From contig CAYWHE010000046.1 of NCBI GenBank assembly GCA_964458125.1, positions 1 to 22,001 on the forward strand: DNA of 22,001 nucleotides, written 5' to 3'. The stretch is from CAYWHE01 sp964458125 (GTDB lineage Bacteria; Bacteroidota; Bacteroidia; AKYH767-A; OLB10). Positions 15,577 to 22,001 of the stretch are shown piece by piece (the first letter of the stretch is position 1; the number at the start of each line of letters is the position of its first letter). Under the pieces are notes generated by a model that did no database searches, was not told the origin of the DNA, and saw only the letters and a list, made by a program, of their open reading frames with translations. The position numbers and the translations under genes were made by a program.

Positions 15577-15584
15577 TATCTTTG
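15577..15584 (+). promoter_or_regulatory. -7 promoter element for the flippase gene
   Basis: TATCTTTG is an exact TAnnTTTG. Transcription would begin near 15591, at most a few bases before the ATG at 15596, so the mRNA could be almost leaderless. The -33 position falls in or just after the T-tract of the preceding terminator and has no TTG. Confidence 0.45.
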
Positions 15585-15595
15585 CTGCATTGGGA

Positions 15596-17038
15596 ATGAA
15601 AAAAAAATTTGTCACCAACCTCGCTTTTTTATTGGCATTGAATCTTTTAATCAAGCCCTTCTGGATATTTGGAATTGACAGGTCAGTACAGAATGCAGTG
15701 GGGGCTTCCGAGTATGGAATGTATTATGTGCTGTTTAATTTTTCCTTCCTGCTTAATATTCTCCTTGATTTCGGAATCACCAATTTTAATAACCGGAATA
15801 TTGCACAGAACCAGCAGTTGGTTACCAAGCACCTATCGGGCATCATCCTGCTTCGCCTGTTACTGGCAGTTGTCTATATAGGCATCAGTTTATTTTTTGC
15901 CTGGATGCTCGGCTATCCGGTCCAAACCTTCAGTATGCTGATTCTGCTGCTTTTCAACCAGGTCCTGATTTCATTTATCCTGTACCTGCGTTCCAACCTG
16001 GCAGGGCTTCATCACTTTAAAACCGACAGCTTTATTTCCATACTGGATAAACTGGTAATGATTATTGTTTGCGGTTTCCTGCTCTGGTATCCTTCATTCG
16101 CCGGTGCTTTCAGGATGGAGTGGTTTATCTGGGCGCAGACAGCATCTTATTTATTAAGCGCCGGCATGGCTTTTTTCTTCCTGGTGGGAAAATCCCGATT
16201 GAAAAAGCTTTCCTGGTCACCGGCATTTTTCATGATGATACTCAAGCAAAGTTACCCCTATGCCATTCTCATTTTGTTGATGACTTTTTCCTACCGCATT
16301 GACGCAGTCATGCTGGAACGAATGCTGCCCGATGGCTTCCTGCAGGCTGGAATTTATGCACAGGCGTACCGGTTGCTGGATGCGGCAGCCATGATAGCTT
16401 ATCTTTTTGCCGGGTTGCTGTTGCCCATGTTTTCCAGGATGCTCAAACTGAATGAAAAGGTGGAGGAATTGACCAAACTTTCCTTTTCGCTCATCATCGT
16501 TCCGGCCATCCTGGCGGCCGGAGGATGTTATTTTTTTAAGCAGCCCTTGATGGAATTGTTGTATCATGCTCATGCCAGGGAATCAGCACAGGTACTGGGC
16601 ATCCTGATGATCTGTTTTATTGCCCTGTCATCTTCCTATATCTTTGGCACCCTCCTGACGGCCGGTGGAAACCTCAAATACCTGAACTATACCGCCCTTG
16701 GAAGTTTGATTTTAAACATTGTACTGAACCTGTTGCTGATCCCGGCTTATGAAATAATGGGCGCGGCCATAGCCTGTCTTTGTACGCAATTCGCTTCTAC
16801 GATCTGCCAGGTTTTGATTGCCAGGAAGGTTTTTGGGTTTTCGATCAATATTGCCTATTTGGTCAAACTGGCAGGCTTTGCCATTACAACCTGCCTGCTA
16901 TTCAGCGTTTCAGTCTGGAGCGGTTTGCCCTGGTTGCTGGCCCTGGCCGGCGCTATTTTACTGGGTTTTGGAATGGCCTTTGCCTGGAGAATTTTCCGTT
17001 GGAAAGACGTGGTCATGCTCTCTTTTAAGGACATGTAA
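15596..17038 (+). CDS. Oligosaccharide flippase family protein (Wzx-like)
   Basis: About 480 residues with some 12-14 membrane helices, of the polysaccharide transporter branch of the MATE/MOP superfamily. These proteins turn undecaprenyl-linked repeat units from the inner to the outer face of the inner membrane. The N-terminus (KKKFVTNLAFLLALNLLIKPFWIFGID) and ASEYGMYYVLFNFSFLLNILLDFGI near 37-62 are typical of the Bacteroidetes members. ASTICQVLIARKVFG near 400 lies in the last helix group. ATG 15596 is chosen; a TTG two codons earlier is possible. The next gene, 90 bases on, is a Wzz-like chain-length protein, followed by an O-antigen ligase, which supports a polysaccharide export role. 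Confidence 0.9.
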   Translation: MKKKFVTNLAFLLALNLLIKPFWIFGIDRSVQNAVGASEYGMYYVLFNFSFLLNILLDFGITNFNNRNIAQNQQLVTKHLSGIILLRLLLAVVYIGISLFFAWMLGYPVQTFSMLILLLFNQVLISFILYLRSNLAGLHHFKTDSFISILDKLVMIIVCGFLLWYPSFAGAFRMEWFIWAQTASYLLSAGMAFFFLVGKSRLKKLSWSPAFFMMILKQSYPYAILILLMTFSYRIDAVMLERMLPDGFLQAGIYAQAYRLLDAAAMIAYLFAGLLLPMFSRMLKLNEKVEELTKLSFSLIIVPAILAAGGCYFFKQPLMELLYHAHARESAQVLGILMICFIALSSSYIFGTLLTAGGNLKYLNYTALGSLILNIVLNLLLIPAYEIMGAAIACLCTQFASTICQVLIARKVFGFSINIAYLVKLAGFAITTCLLFSVSVWSGLPWLLALAGAILLGFGMAFAWRIFRWKDVVMLSFKDM

Positions 17039-17099
17039 ATGTTTTCGCAGGTCCGGAAGGAAGGCCTGCCGGTAATTCAGTCCATCTGACGTTTTTTAT

Positions 17100-17107
17100 T
17101 AATTTTG
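17100..17107 (+). promoter_or_regulatory. -7 promoter element for the Wzz-like gene
   Basis: TAATTTTG is an exact TAnnTTTG. Transcription would start near 17114, about 15 bases before the ATG at 17129. A TTG within the motif (17105) opens the same frame but would lie in the promoter, so it is not a likely start. No clear -33 TTG is present. Confidence 0.42.
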
Positions 17108-17128
17108 CCACCCTATAAATTAACGGGT

Positions 17129-18106
17129 ATGAAACAAACGGAACCAAAGTCATTAAACCTGGATACCATCGGACTGATAAAAATTGCCATGAAATGGAAA
17201 AAGCACCTGCTGGTCATTTTCATCGGTTCAGTCATGGCCTCCTTTGTTTTTACCTTGCCTTTTTTTATTCCAGAAAAGTTTAAATCCACCGCGGTCCTGT
17301 ATCCCTCCAACCTGGTGATTTATTCCACCGAAAGTCCAACCGAACAGATGTTGCAGCAGCTGGCTTCGGAAGCTATCCGTTTACGCATCATCAATACCTT
17401 TAACCTTTATCATCATTACGATATTGACACGACCAAAGCTTTTCCGGTTACCAGGATGTTTAACGCCTATGACGGAAATATTAAATTTAATAAGACTCAG
17501 TTTGAATCCGTTGAGATTGAGGTCTGGGACACCGACCCGTTAATGGCTTCAGCCATTTGTGATTCGTTGATATCATTCGTGAATCAGAACATTATCAAAC
17601 TTCAGCGTATTAAAGCCGCTGAAGTGGTGCTGATCAATAAAAAGTTATATGAAAATTTAAAAACGGAAATCGACAGCATGGAAGCAGCCCTCACCAGTAT
17701 CCGCAGGGATTATGGCATACTCGATTACCGTTACCAAAGCAGGGAGTTATCAAAGGTTTATTACCAGAGCGGATCTTCATCAAACCATTTAAAAATTCAA
17801 AAGGAAATCAGCAACCTGCAGGAAAAGGGAGGGGATTTTAACAGTCTGACTGAAAACCTTACCGGGGCCAGGAAATCACTGGTTCTTTTAAAAACGCGCT
17901 ACGAGAAGGCCAGAAGCGATCTGAGCAAGGAACTCACGTATTGTAACGTGGTGACAGCACCTATGCCGGCGGAAAAAAAGGCTTACCCGAAACGGTCCCT
18001 CATCATAGTTTTATTTACCGTTTCAGTAACCGTCCTTTCCCTGCTCATTATCCTGATGATAGAGAAATACAACAGGGACATTAAACCGGCACTTCAAACA
18101 GACTGA
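17129..18106 (+). CDS. Wzz/chain-length determinant family protein
   Basis: About 325 residues from the ATG at 17129. The topology is that of polysaccharide co-polymerases: an N-terminal cytoplasmic segment, one membrane helix near 30-50 (LLVIFIGSVMASFVFTLPFF) ending in the Pro-containing segment before the periplasmic domain, a long periplasmic part with helical coiled-coil character (about 160-270), and a second membrane helix near 288-311. A short basic cytoplasmic tail follows. No Walker motifs are present, so it lacks the tyrosine-kinase domain of Wzc. It regulates polysaccharide chain length together with the polymerase/ligase encoded 7 bases downstream. Confidence 0.85.
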   Translation: MKQTEPKSLNLDTIGLIKIAMKWKKHLLVIFIGSVMASFVFTLPFFIPEKFKSTAVLYPSNLVIYSTESPTEQMLQQLASEAIRLRIINTFNLYHHYDIDTTKAFPVTRMFNAYDGNIKFNKTQFESVEIEVWDTDPLMASAICDSLISFVNQNIIKLQRIKAAEVVLINKKLYENLKTEIDSMEAALTSIRRDYGILDYRYQSRELSKVYYQSGSSSNHLKIQKEISNLQEKGGDFNSLTENLTGARKSLVLLKTRYEKARSDLSKELTYCNVVTAPMPAEKKAYPKRSLIIVLFTVSVTVLSLLIILMIEKYNRDIKPALQTD

Positions 18107-18113
18107 TATTTAG

Positions 18114-19559
18114 TTGATCGCTATTCCTCAGATACGATTTCTTTATGGCATGGTGCTGGGCTATGTCATACTCGCATTATATTTTATTGCGGGAGGTTTT
18201 GAATGGGTGATGCTCTTTCCCCTCCTGCTGTTGGTGCTGATGATGGCCTTTTTCAGGCTTCATCATTTGCTGCTCCTGACCGTTTTTATAACTCCGTTAT
18301 CACTGAACCTGAGTGAAACACCACTGGGCTTCGGTATCAGTCTTCCGGCCGAACCGCTTATTTTCGGCCTGATGCTGATTACTTTTTTAAAGATCGTGAT
18401 GGAAGGAGGATTGGATAAAAAAATTCTTTACCACCCCATCAGCCTGTTTATCCTGCTTCACCTCCTGTGGTTTGTTTTGACCACGATCACCAGTTCCATG
18501 CTGCTTGTTTCCATCAAATACTCCCTGGCCCGTATCTGGTTTGTGACCGTGTTTTATTACCTGGCTTCCCAGCTGTTCAGGGATTATAAAAATATCGGCA
18601 GGTTTATCTGGTGTTACACCATTCCCCTGCTGATTGTCATCATTTATACCACGCTGAGGCATGCCGCAGCCGGATTTACGGAGGAAGCAGCACATATTTC
18701 CATGACCCCTTTTTATAATGACCATACCGCCTATGCCGCTGCACTGACGCTGCTTTTACCCGTCCTGATCAGTACGGTATTTATACCCGGCCGTACCGTA
18801 GCAGGACGGATTTTTTCCATACTGACCACGCTGTTGTTTTTGGGAGCGATAATTCTTTCATACACCCGTGCTGCCTGGGTTGGCCTGGCCATAGCCTGCC
18901 TGGCTTTCTTCACACTCATTTTCCGGATAAACTACAAGGTGGTGGTTGGCGTCATGTTCGTCTTTTGTGCCCTGATACTGGTAAAATGGACAGAAATCAT
19001 TATCAAACTGGAAGGCAACAGGAAGCAGTCATCAACCGAGTATGCCTCACATCTTCAGTCCATATCCAATATTTCAACCGATGCGTCCAATGTGGAACGG
19101 ATCAACCGATGGTCTTCGGCATTCCGGATGTTCAGGGAAAAACCATTGGTCGGTTGGGGACCAGGAACCTATCAGTTCAAATACGCACCATTTCAACAAT
19201 ACGATGAAAAAACGGTAATCAGTACAAATGCGGGTAACAGGGGAAATGCCCACAGCGAATATATTGGTCCTTTGGCTGAACAAGGTTTTCCCGGCACCTT
19301 GTTTTTTTTGCTGCTGATTGTTTCTGTCATGCTGACGGCCTCCAGGATAATCAGGAAATCCCGCCGCAGGAATTTTAAAATACTGGCGGGAGGCCTTCTT
19401 CTGGGATTGATAACGTATTGGGTTCACGGTTTCCTGAATTATTTCCTCGACACCGACAAGGCTTCCGTACCCTTCTGGGGCTTTATTGCTGCCATTACAG
19501 CGCTGGATGCTTATGACCGGGAACAGGATGGAAAACCAGGATTACCGGGCACCAACTGA
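18114..19559 (+). CDS. O-antigen ligase/polymerase family membrane protein
   Basis: About 481 residues with roughly 12 membrane helices and a large periplasmic loop near 300-390. Family signs are SYTRAAWVGLAIA near 245 (basic residue before a helix), NRWSSAFRMFREKPLVGWGPGTY near 328-350 and the H380-S-E-Y...AEQG391 segment, the conserved His/Glu-containing loop of WaaL/Wzy_C proteins. Such enzymes join polysaccharide to lipid A core or polymerise repeat units; which one cannot be decided here. The start is a TTG at 18114, seven bases after the Wzz stop; an ATG at 18150 is the alternative. Its 3' end overlaps the convergent phosphatase gene by 18 bases. Confidence 0.88.
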   Translation: MIAIPQIRFLYGMVLGYVILALYFIAGGFEWVMLFPLLLLVLMMAFFRLHHLLLLTVFITPLSLNLSETPLGFGISLPAEPLIFGLMLITFLKIVMEGGLDKKILYHPISLFILLHLLWFVLTTITSSMLLVSIKYSLARIWFVTVFYYLASQLFRDYKNIGRFIWCYTIPLLIVIIYTTLRHAAAGFTEEAAHISMTPFYNDHTAYAAALTLLLPVLISTVFIPGRTVAGRIFSILTTLLFLGAIILSYTRAAWVGLAIACLAFFTLIFRINYKVVVGVMFVFCALILVKWTEIIIKLEGNRKQSSTEYASHLQSISNISTDASNVERINRWSSAFRMFREKPLVGWGPGTYQFKYAPFQQYDEKTVISTNAGNRGNAHSEYIGPLAEQGFPGTLFFLLLIVSVMLTASRIIRKSRRRNFKILAGGLLLGLITYWVHGFLNYFLDTDKASVPFWGFIAAITALDAYDREQDGKPGLPGTN

Positions 19560-20798
19560 TTTGCAGCTCAGCATGGTAATGTCATCGGTGAATTGATTGG
19601 CACCTTTAAACTTGTAAAATGCATCCATAAAAATCAGGTGAAGATCGTTCATAGTGAATGTGTCACTATGGTTATTCAGGATTTCCTGGATTTTTTCCAC
19701 ACCAAAAAAATTCCCGTCCATATCTTCAAGATCAGTGATCCCGTCTGTATAACAAAATAAGATAGAATCTTCAGGAAAGGGAATCATACCCTCCGTTAAA
19801 AAAGGAAGTTCGTCAAACATGCCCAGACCCGTTGTTCCCGATTCAAGAAAGCTATAGCGTTTACCTTCTTTCAGCATGGGTGGATTATGACCCGCATTGA
19901 TGTAACGTATTGTTTTATCCCTTGTGTTGATATGTGCGATGAAGAAAGTGATAAACTTTTCTCCTTTAGCGCTTTTATTCACACAGTTATTTAATTCGTG
20001 AACGAGTTCAGTCAGGGATGGCCTGAACCGGACCAGGGCATGAAGGTTGGCCTGGAAATTAGACATCAGTAATGCAGCTGAAATACCCTTGCCTGAAATA
20101 TCAGCCATACATAAATAGGCTTCTTCTGCATTGATGGGAATATAATCATAATAATCCCCGCCTACCTGCTGATGTGGCAGGTATGTGGCAGCCATTTCAA
20201 AAATCCCGTTGCTGGGCAATTGCTGGGGAAACAACATGGACTGCATTTTGGCAGCCAGTTCAAGTTCCTTTTCGATGGCAGCACGCTGTATCTCCTCGCG
20301 GCTCAGTCGTTTATTTTCTATGGCTACCACGATGATGTTGGTGATCGTATGTATGAAAGGAAAGATTTCCTTGGGCTTATCGGCAATACTGCTTTCCAGG
20401 TCACCTATCAGCGCATAAGCCAGCAGCTTTTCATTATGATAGACCGGTATGATGGTATCGAAATCATCGAAACAGGAATCCGGCAGGCTGTTGTCCTGGC
20501 TGGTATAACCTGAAAACATTTCTTCCATATCCAGGTTATCCGTGTCGATGTGACAGCCATACTCCAGGGTCTTGTGCCAGGCAGTATCCTTGACGAAGAG
20601 AAGGGCTTTCCCGACCCGAAGGTGATCCCTTAAAACGACCTGATAAATTTCAAACAGCTGCTGGGCTGGCAAATCATAATTAATGGCTTTGGTAATCTGC
20701 AACAACCAGTGAAGCTGGAGTTTTTTTATCTGCAGTTCATGCAACAGCCTGTTTCCATTTTCGGTTATGCCTGAACCGATGGCTTCGTTTTCTTTCAT
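19542..20798 (-). CDS. SpoIIE/RsbU-type PP2C serine phosphatase with N-terminal sensor region
   Basis: A 418-residue soluble protein. Residues about 25-180 resemble a GAF-type sensor, followed by a helical linker (about 165-195, LSREEIQRAAIEKELELAAKMQ) ending in the PQQLPS motif that precedes the catalytic domain in this family. The PP2C domain has metal-binding Asp residues in GGDYYDY (D215), MADISGKG (D233) and CYTDGITD (D352, D356), plus NAGHNPP near 300. All core residues are intact, so it should be active. Family members dephosphorylate STAS anti-anti-sigma proteins; a suitable STAS protein is encoded at 10914-11258. The gene overlaps the O-antigen ligase end by 18 bases and may have its own promoter at 20833-20840. 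Confidence 0.93.
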   Translation of the reverse strand: MKENEAIGSGITENGNRLLHELQIKKLQLHWLLQITKAINYDLPAQQLFEIYQVVLRDHLRVGKALLFVKDTAWHKTLEYGCHIDTDNLDMEEMFSGYTSQDNSLPDSCFDDFDTIIPVYHNEKLLAYALIGDLESSIADKPKEIFPFIHTITNIIVVAIENKRLSREEIQRAAIEKELELAAKMQSMLFPQQLPSNGIFEMAATYLPHQQVGGDYYDYIPINAEEAYLCMADISGKGISAALLMSNFQANLHALVRFRPSLTELVHELNNCVNKSAKGEKFITFFIAHINTRDKTIRYINAGHNPPMLKEGKRYSFLESGTTGLGMFDELPFLTEGMIPFPEDSILFCYTDGITDLEDMDGNFFGVEKIQEILNNHSDTFTMNDLHLIFMDAFYKFKGANQFTDDITMLSCKSVGAR

Positions 20799-20832
20799 GG
20801 CAGTCGCAATGAAGTTGATTAATCGGAATGCC

Positions 20833-20840
20833 TAAAGATA
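20833..20840 (-). promoter_or_regulatory. Possible -7 element for the PP2C phosphatase gene
   Basis: On the minus strand TATCTTTA differs from TAnnTTTG only in its last base. The predicted start near 20826 gives a leader of about 28 bases. A small inverted repeat, GGTTT-N4-AAACC (20841-20854), directly abuts the element on the upstream side and could be an operator or a weak hairpin ending the LpxD transcript. Confidence 0.33.
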
Positions 20841-20883
20841 GGTTTTTTCAAACCGGAAAATGAATATAATTATCAACTTTCTT

Positions 20884-21813
20884 TCACCTCAGTTTTTCGA
20901 ATACTTCCGGCAGTTTTTTTAAAAGGGCTATTTCCCGCATTTTGTCACGGGCATCCCGTACAGGGCTTCCGAAGTAGGTTTTGTTTCCTTCCAGTGATTT
21001 ACCAACACCGGACTGTCCCAGTACTACCGCGCCCGCTCCTATAGTCAGGTCCTTTTGGACACCAACCTGGCCCCATAAAATCACATTATCCTCAATGGTC
21101 ACCACGCCTGCAATCCCGACTTGTGCAGCAAAAAGGCAACAAGTGCCGATCACCGTATCATGGCCCACATGTACGTGGTTGTCAAGTTTGGTTCCCCGCC
21201 CGATAATGGTATCACCCGAAACGCCTTTGTCAATGGTAGAGCAGGCCCCGATTTCAACCTGGTCGTGAATAATCACGCGGCCACAGGACAACATTTTATC
21301 ATATCCCTCCGGCCTTCTTTTAAAATAAAAGGCATCAGCGCCTAAAACCGCACCGGAATGGATTATCACATCATTGCCAATTTCGGTATAATCATAAATG
21401 CTGGCATTCGCATGAATAATGCAGTTGGACCCTATTTTGACATGGTTTCCGATAAATGCACCAGGTTGAATAACCGTGTCAGGACCGATTTCGGCTGTGG
21501 GACTGATAGCTGCAGAGGCCGGAATGAACGGCCGGAAATGTCTGACCAGCTTGACATAGTCTCGAAACGGATCATCAGAAAGCAGCAAGGATTTACCCGT
21601 TGGTGGTTCCAGCTCCTTGTTGATGATAATAAACGTTGCAGCGGATTGCAGGGCCTTATCGTAATACTTCGGATGATCGACAAAGGTGATGTCTCCCGGT
21701 TCAACTTTGTGAATTTCATTAATGCCGGAAACCTGAGTGTCTCCACGGCTGATTATTTTGGATTGAATGATGGAGGCTATTTTCTCCAGGGTTTGGACGG
21801 TAATGAATTTCAT
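20884..21813 (-). CDS. LpxD-like UDP-3-O-acylglucosamine N-acyltransferase
   Basis: 309 residues: an N-terminal uridine-binding-like domain (about 1-100), then a left-handed beta-helix of hexapeptide repeats (about 100-260) and a C-terminal helical part. LpxD adds the second acyl chain in lipid A synthesis. Similarity to the E. coli type enzyme is clear in GRVIIHDQVEIGACSTIDKG (179-198) and in TKLDNHVHVGHDTVIG, where H218 is in the position of the catalytic His. The loop around AFYFKRRPEGYDKM replaces the usual GFGYA...WVKIPQ segment. Bacteroidetes often carry more than one LpxD homologue; this may be the divergent copy. An exact -7 motif lies just upstream. Confidence 0.85.
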   Translation of the reverse strand: MKFITVQTLEKIASIIQSKIISRGDTQVSGINEIHKVEPGDITFVDHPKYYDKALQSAATFIIINKELEPPTGKSLLLSDDPFRDYVKLVRHFRPFIPASAAISPTAEIGPDTVIQPGAFIGNHVKIGSNCIIHANASIYDYTEIGNDVIIHSGAVLGADAFYFKRRPEGYDKMLSCGRVIIHDQVEIGACSTIDKGVSGDTIIGRGTKLDNHVHVGHDTVIGTCCLFAAQVGIAGVVTIEDNVILWGQVGVQKDLTIGAGAVVLGQSGVGKSLEGNKTYFGSPVRDARDKMREIALLKKLPEVFEKLR

Positions 21814-21832
21814 AACTATTTTTAAATCAAAG

Positions 21833-21840
21833 CAAAAATA
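21833..21840 (-). promoter_or_regulatory. -7 promoter element for the LpxD-like gene
   Basis: On the minus strand TATTTTTG is an exact TAnnTTTG. Transcription would start near 21826, about 13 bases before the ATG at 21813. No TTG was found at the expected -33 spacing, so support rests on the -7 motif and its position. Confidence 0.42.
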
Positions 21841-21935
21841 GACAATTTCCGGGAGTGAGCACCTTTTTAAAGCTCCTGCAAAGTGTTTTTACCGGCCCGG
21901 GATGGGTTCCGGTTCCGGGCAAGTACCATTTGCTT

Positions 21936-21997
21936 ATTCAATTCGACTTGACTTTTACAAGGACAAAGTCCAAAGTGAAAGTCGTAGTCGAATGAAT
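21936..21997. repeat. 62-base imperfect inverted repeat with inner hairpin
   Basis: The left arm (21936-21958, containing ATTCGACT and GACTTT) pairs with the right arm (21975-21997, containing AAAGTC and AGTCGAAT), with only small bulges. At the centre GGAC-AAA-GTCC (21961-21971) forms its own 4-base stem. There is no T-tract, so it is not a simple terminator. It could be an extragenic palindromic repeat or the end of a small mobile sequence. The right flank is cut by the window edge. Confidence 0.7.
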
Positions 21998-22001
21998 CCC
22001 G

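Noticed and set aside
17045..17100. Possible terminator after the flippase gene
   Set aside because: GCAGG/CCTGC can pair but competes with another CCGG pairing, and the T-rich run is about 20 bases away.
21358..21825. A 155-codon plus-strand frame
   Set aside because: Antisense shadow of the LpxD-like gene; its length reflects the hexapeptide-repeat codon pattern.
1..22001. tRNA, rRNA, CRISPR, transposase, integrase, toxin-antitoxin or phage defence genes
   Set aside because: I looked on both strands and saw no supporting sequence.

Overview
The window looks like a chromosomal segment from a member of the Bacteroidetes (Bacteroidota), probably Bacteroidales-like; I cannot name a genus. Three things point there. 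The gene content is typical of the phylum: mutL followed by two rhomboids and an endonuclease/exonuclease/phosphatase protein; a fur / STAS / purA / kdsC / UbiA / maf run; and a short, very acidic DUF2795-type protein. Many genes carry the Bacteroidetes -7 promoter motif TAnnTTTG just upstream, and Shine-Dalgarno sequences are mostly weak or absent. I see no rRNA, tRNA, CRISPR array, insertion sequence or phage gene. The region reads as housekeeping chromosome plus a small surface-polysaccharide cluster.

Layout. Bases 1-833 (minus) hold the N-terminal part of a secreted glycoside hydrolase family 3 protein that runs off the left edge. Bases 1112-5929 (plus) hold mutL, two rhomboid proteases whose stop and start codons overlap, and a membrane-anchored EEP-fold protein. 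This run meets rnhB (minus) with overlapping stop codons. Bases 5926-11825 (minus) are a long run read right to left: fur, a STAS anti-anti-sigma-like protein, purA, kdsC, a UbiA prenyltransferase, maf, an EamA transporter and rnhB. From purA to the EamA gene the genes are tightly packed or overlapping.

Bases 11826-12248 contain no secure gene. From 12249 (plus) come a small uncharacterised protein, an OsmC-family protein, a class I methyltransferase, an orphan LolD/MacB-type ABC ATPase and a PduO-type cobalamin adenosyltransferase. The DUF2795-type gene follows, with its own strong promoter and a textbook terminator. Next is an exopolysaccharide/O-antigen module: flippase, Wzz-like chain-length protein and O-antigen ligase/polymerase. 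It meets a minus-strand SpoIIE/RsbU-type PP2C phosphatase tail to tail. An LpxD-like acyltransferase (minus) and a 62-base imperfect inverted repeat close the window.

How the genes fit together. Envelope construction is the main theme: KdsC (Kdo for LPS), LpxD-like (lipid A), flippase/Wzz/ligase (surface polysaccharide), UbiA (prenyl lipid), the GH3 protein (perhaps wall or glycan turnover) and rhomboids (membrane proteolysis). The STAS protein and the PP2C phosphatase, about 8 kb apart, are the two halves usually seen in a partner-switching signalling system, but no anti-sigma kinase or sigma factor is visible. I found nothing I can defend as a wholly new system. The best leads are the phosphatase/STAS pair, the terminator-promoter junction before the flippase, the altered endonuclease motif in MutL, the acidic monocistronic DUF2795-type gene, and the terminal inverted repeat.
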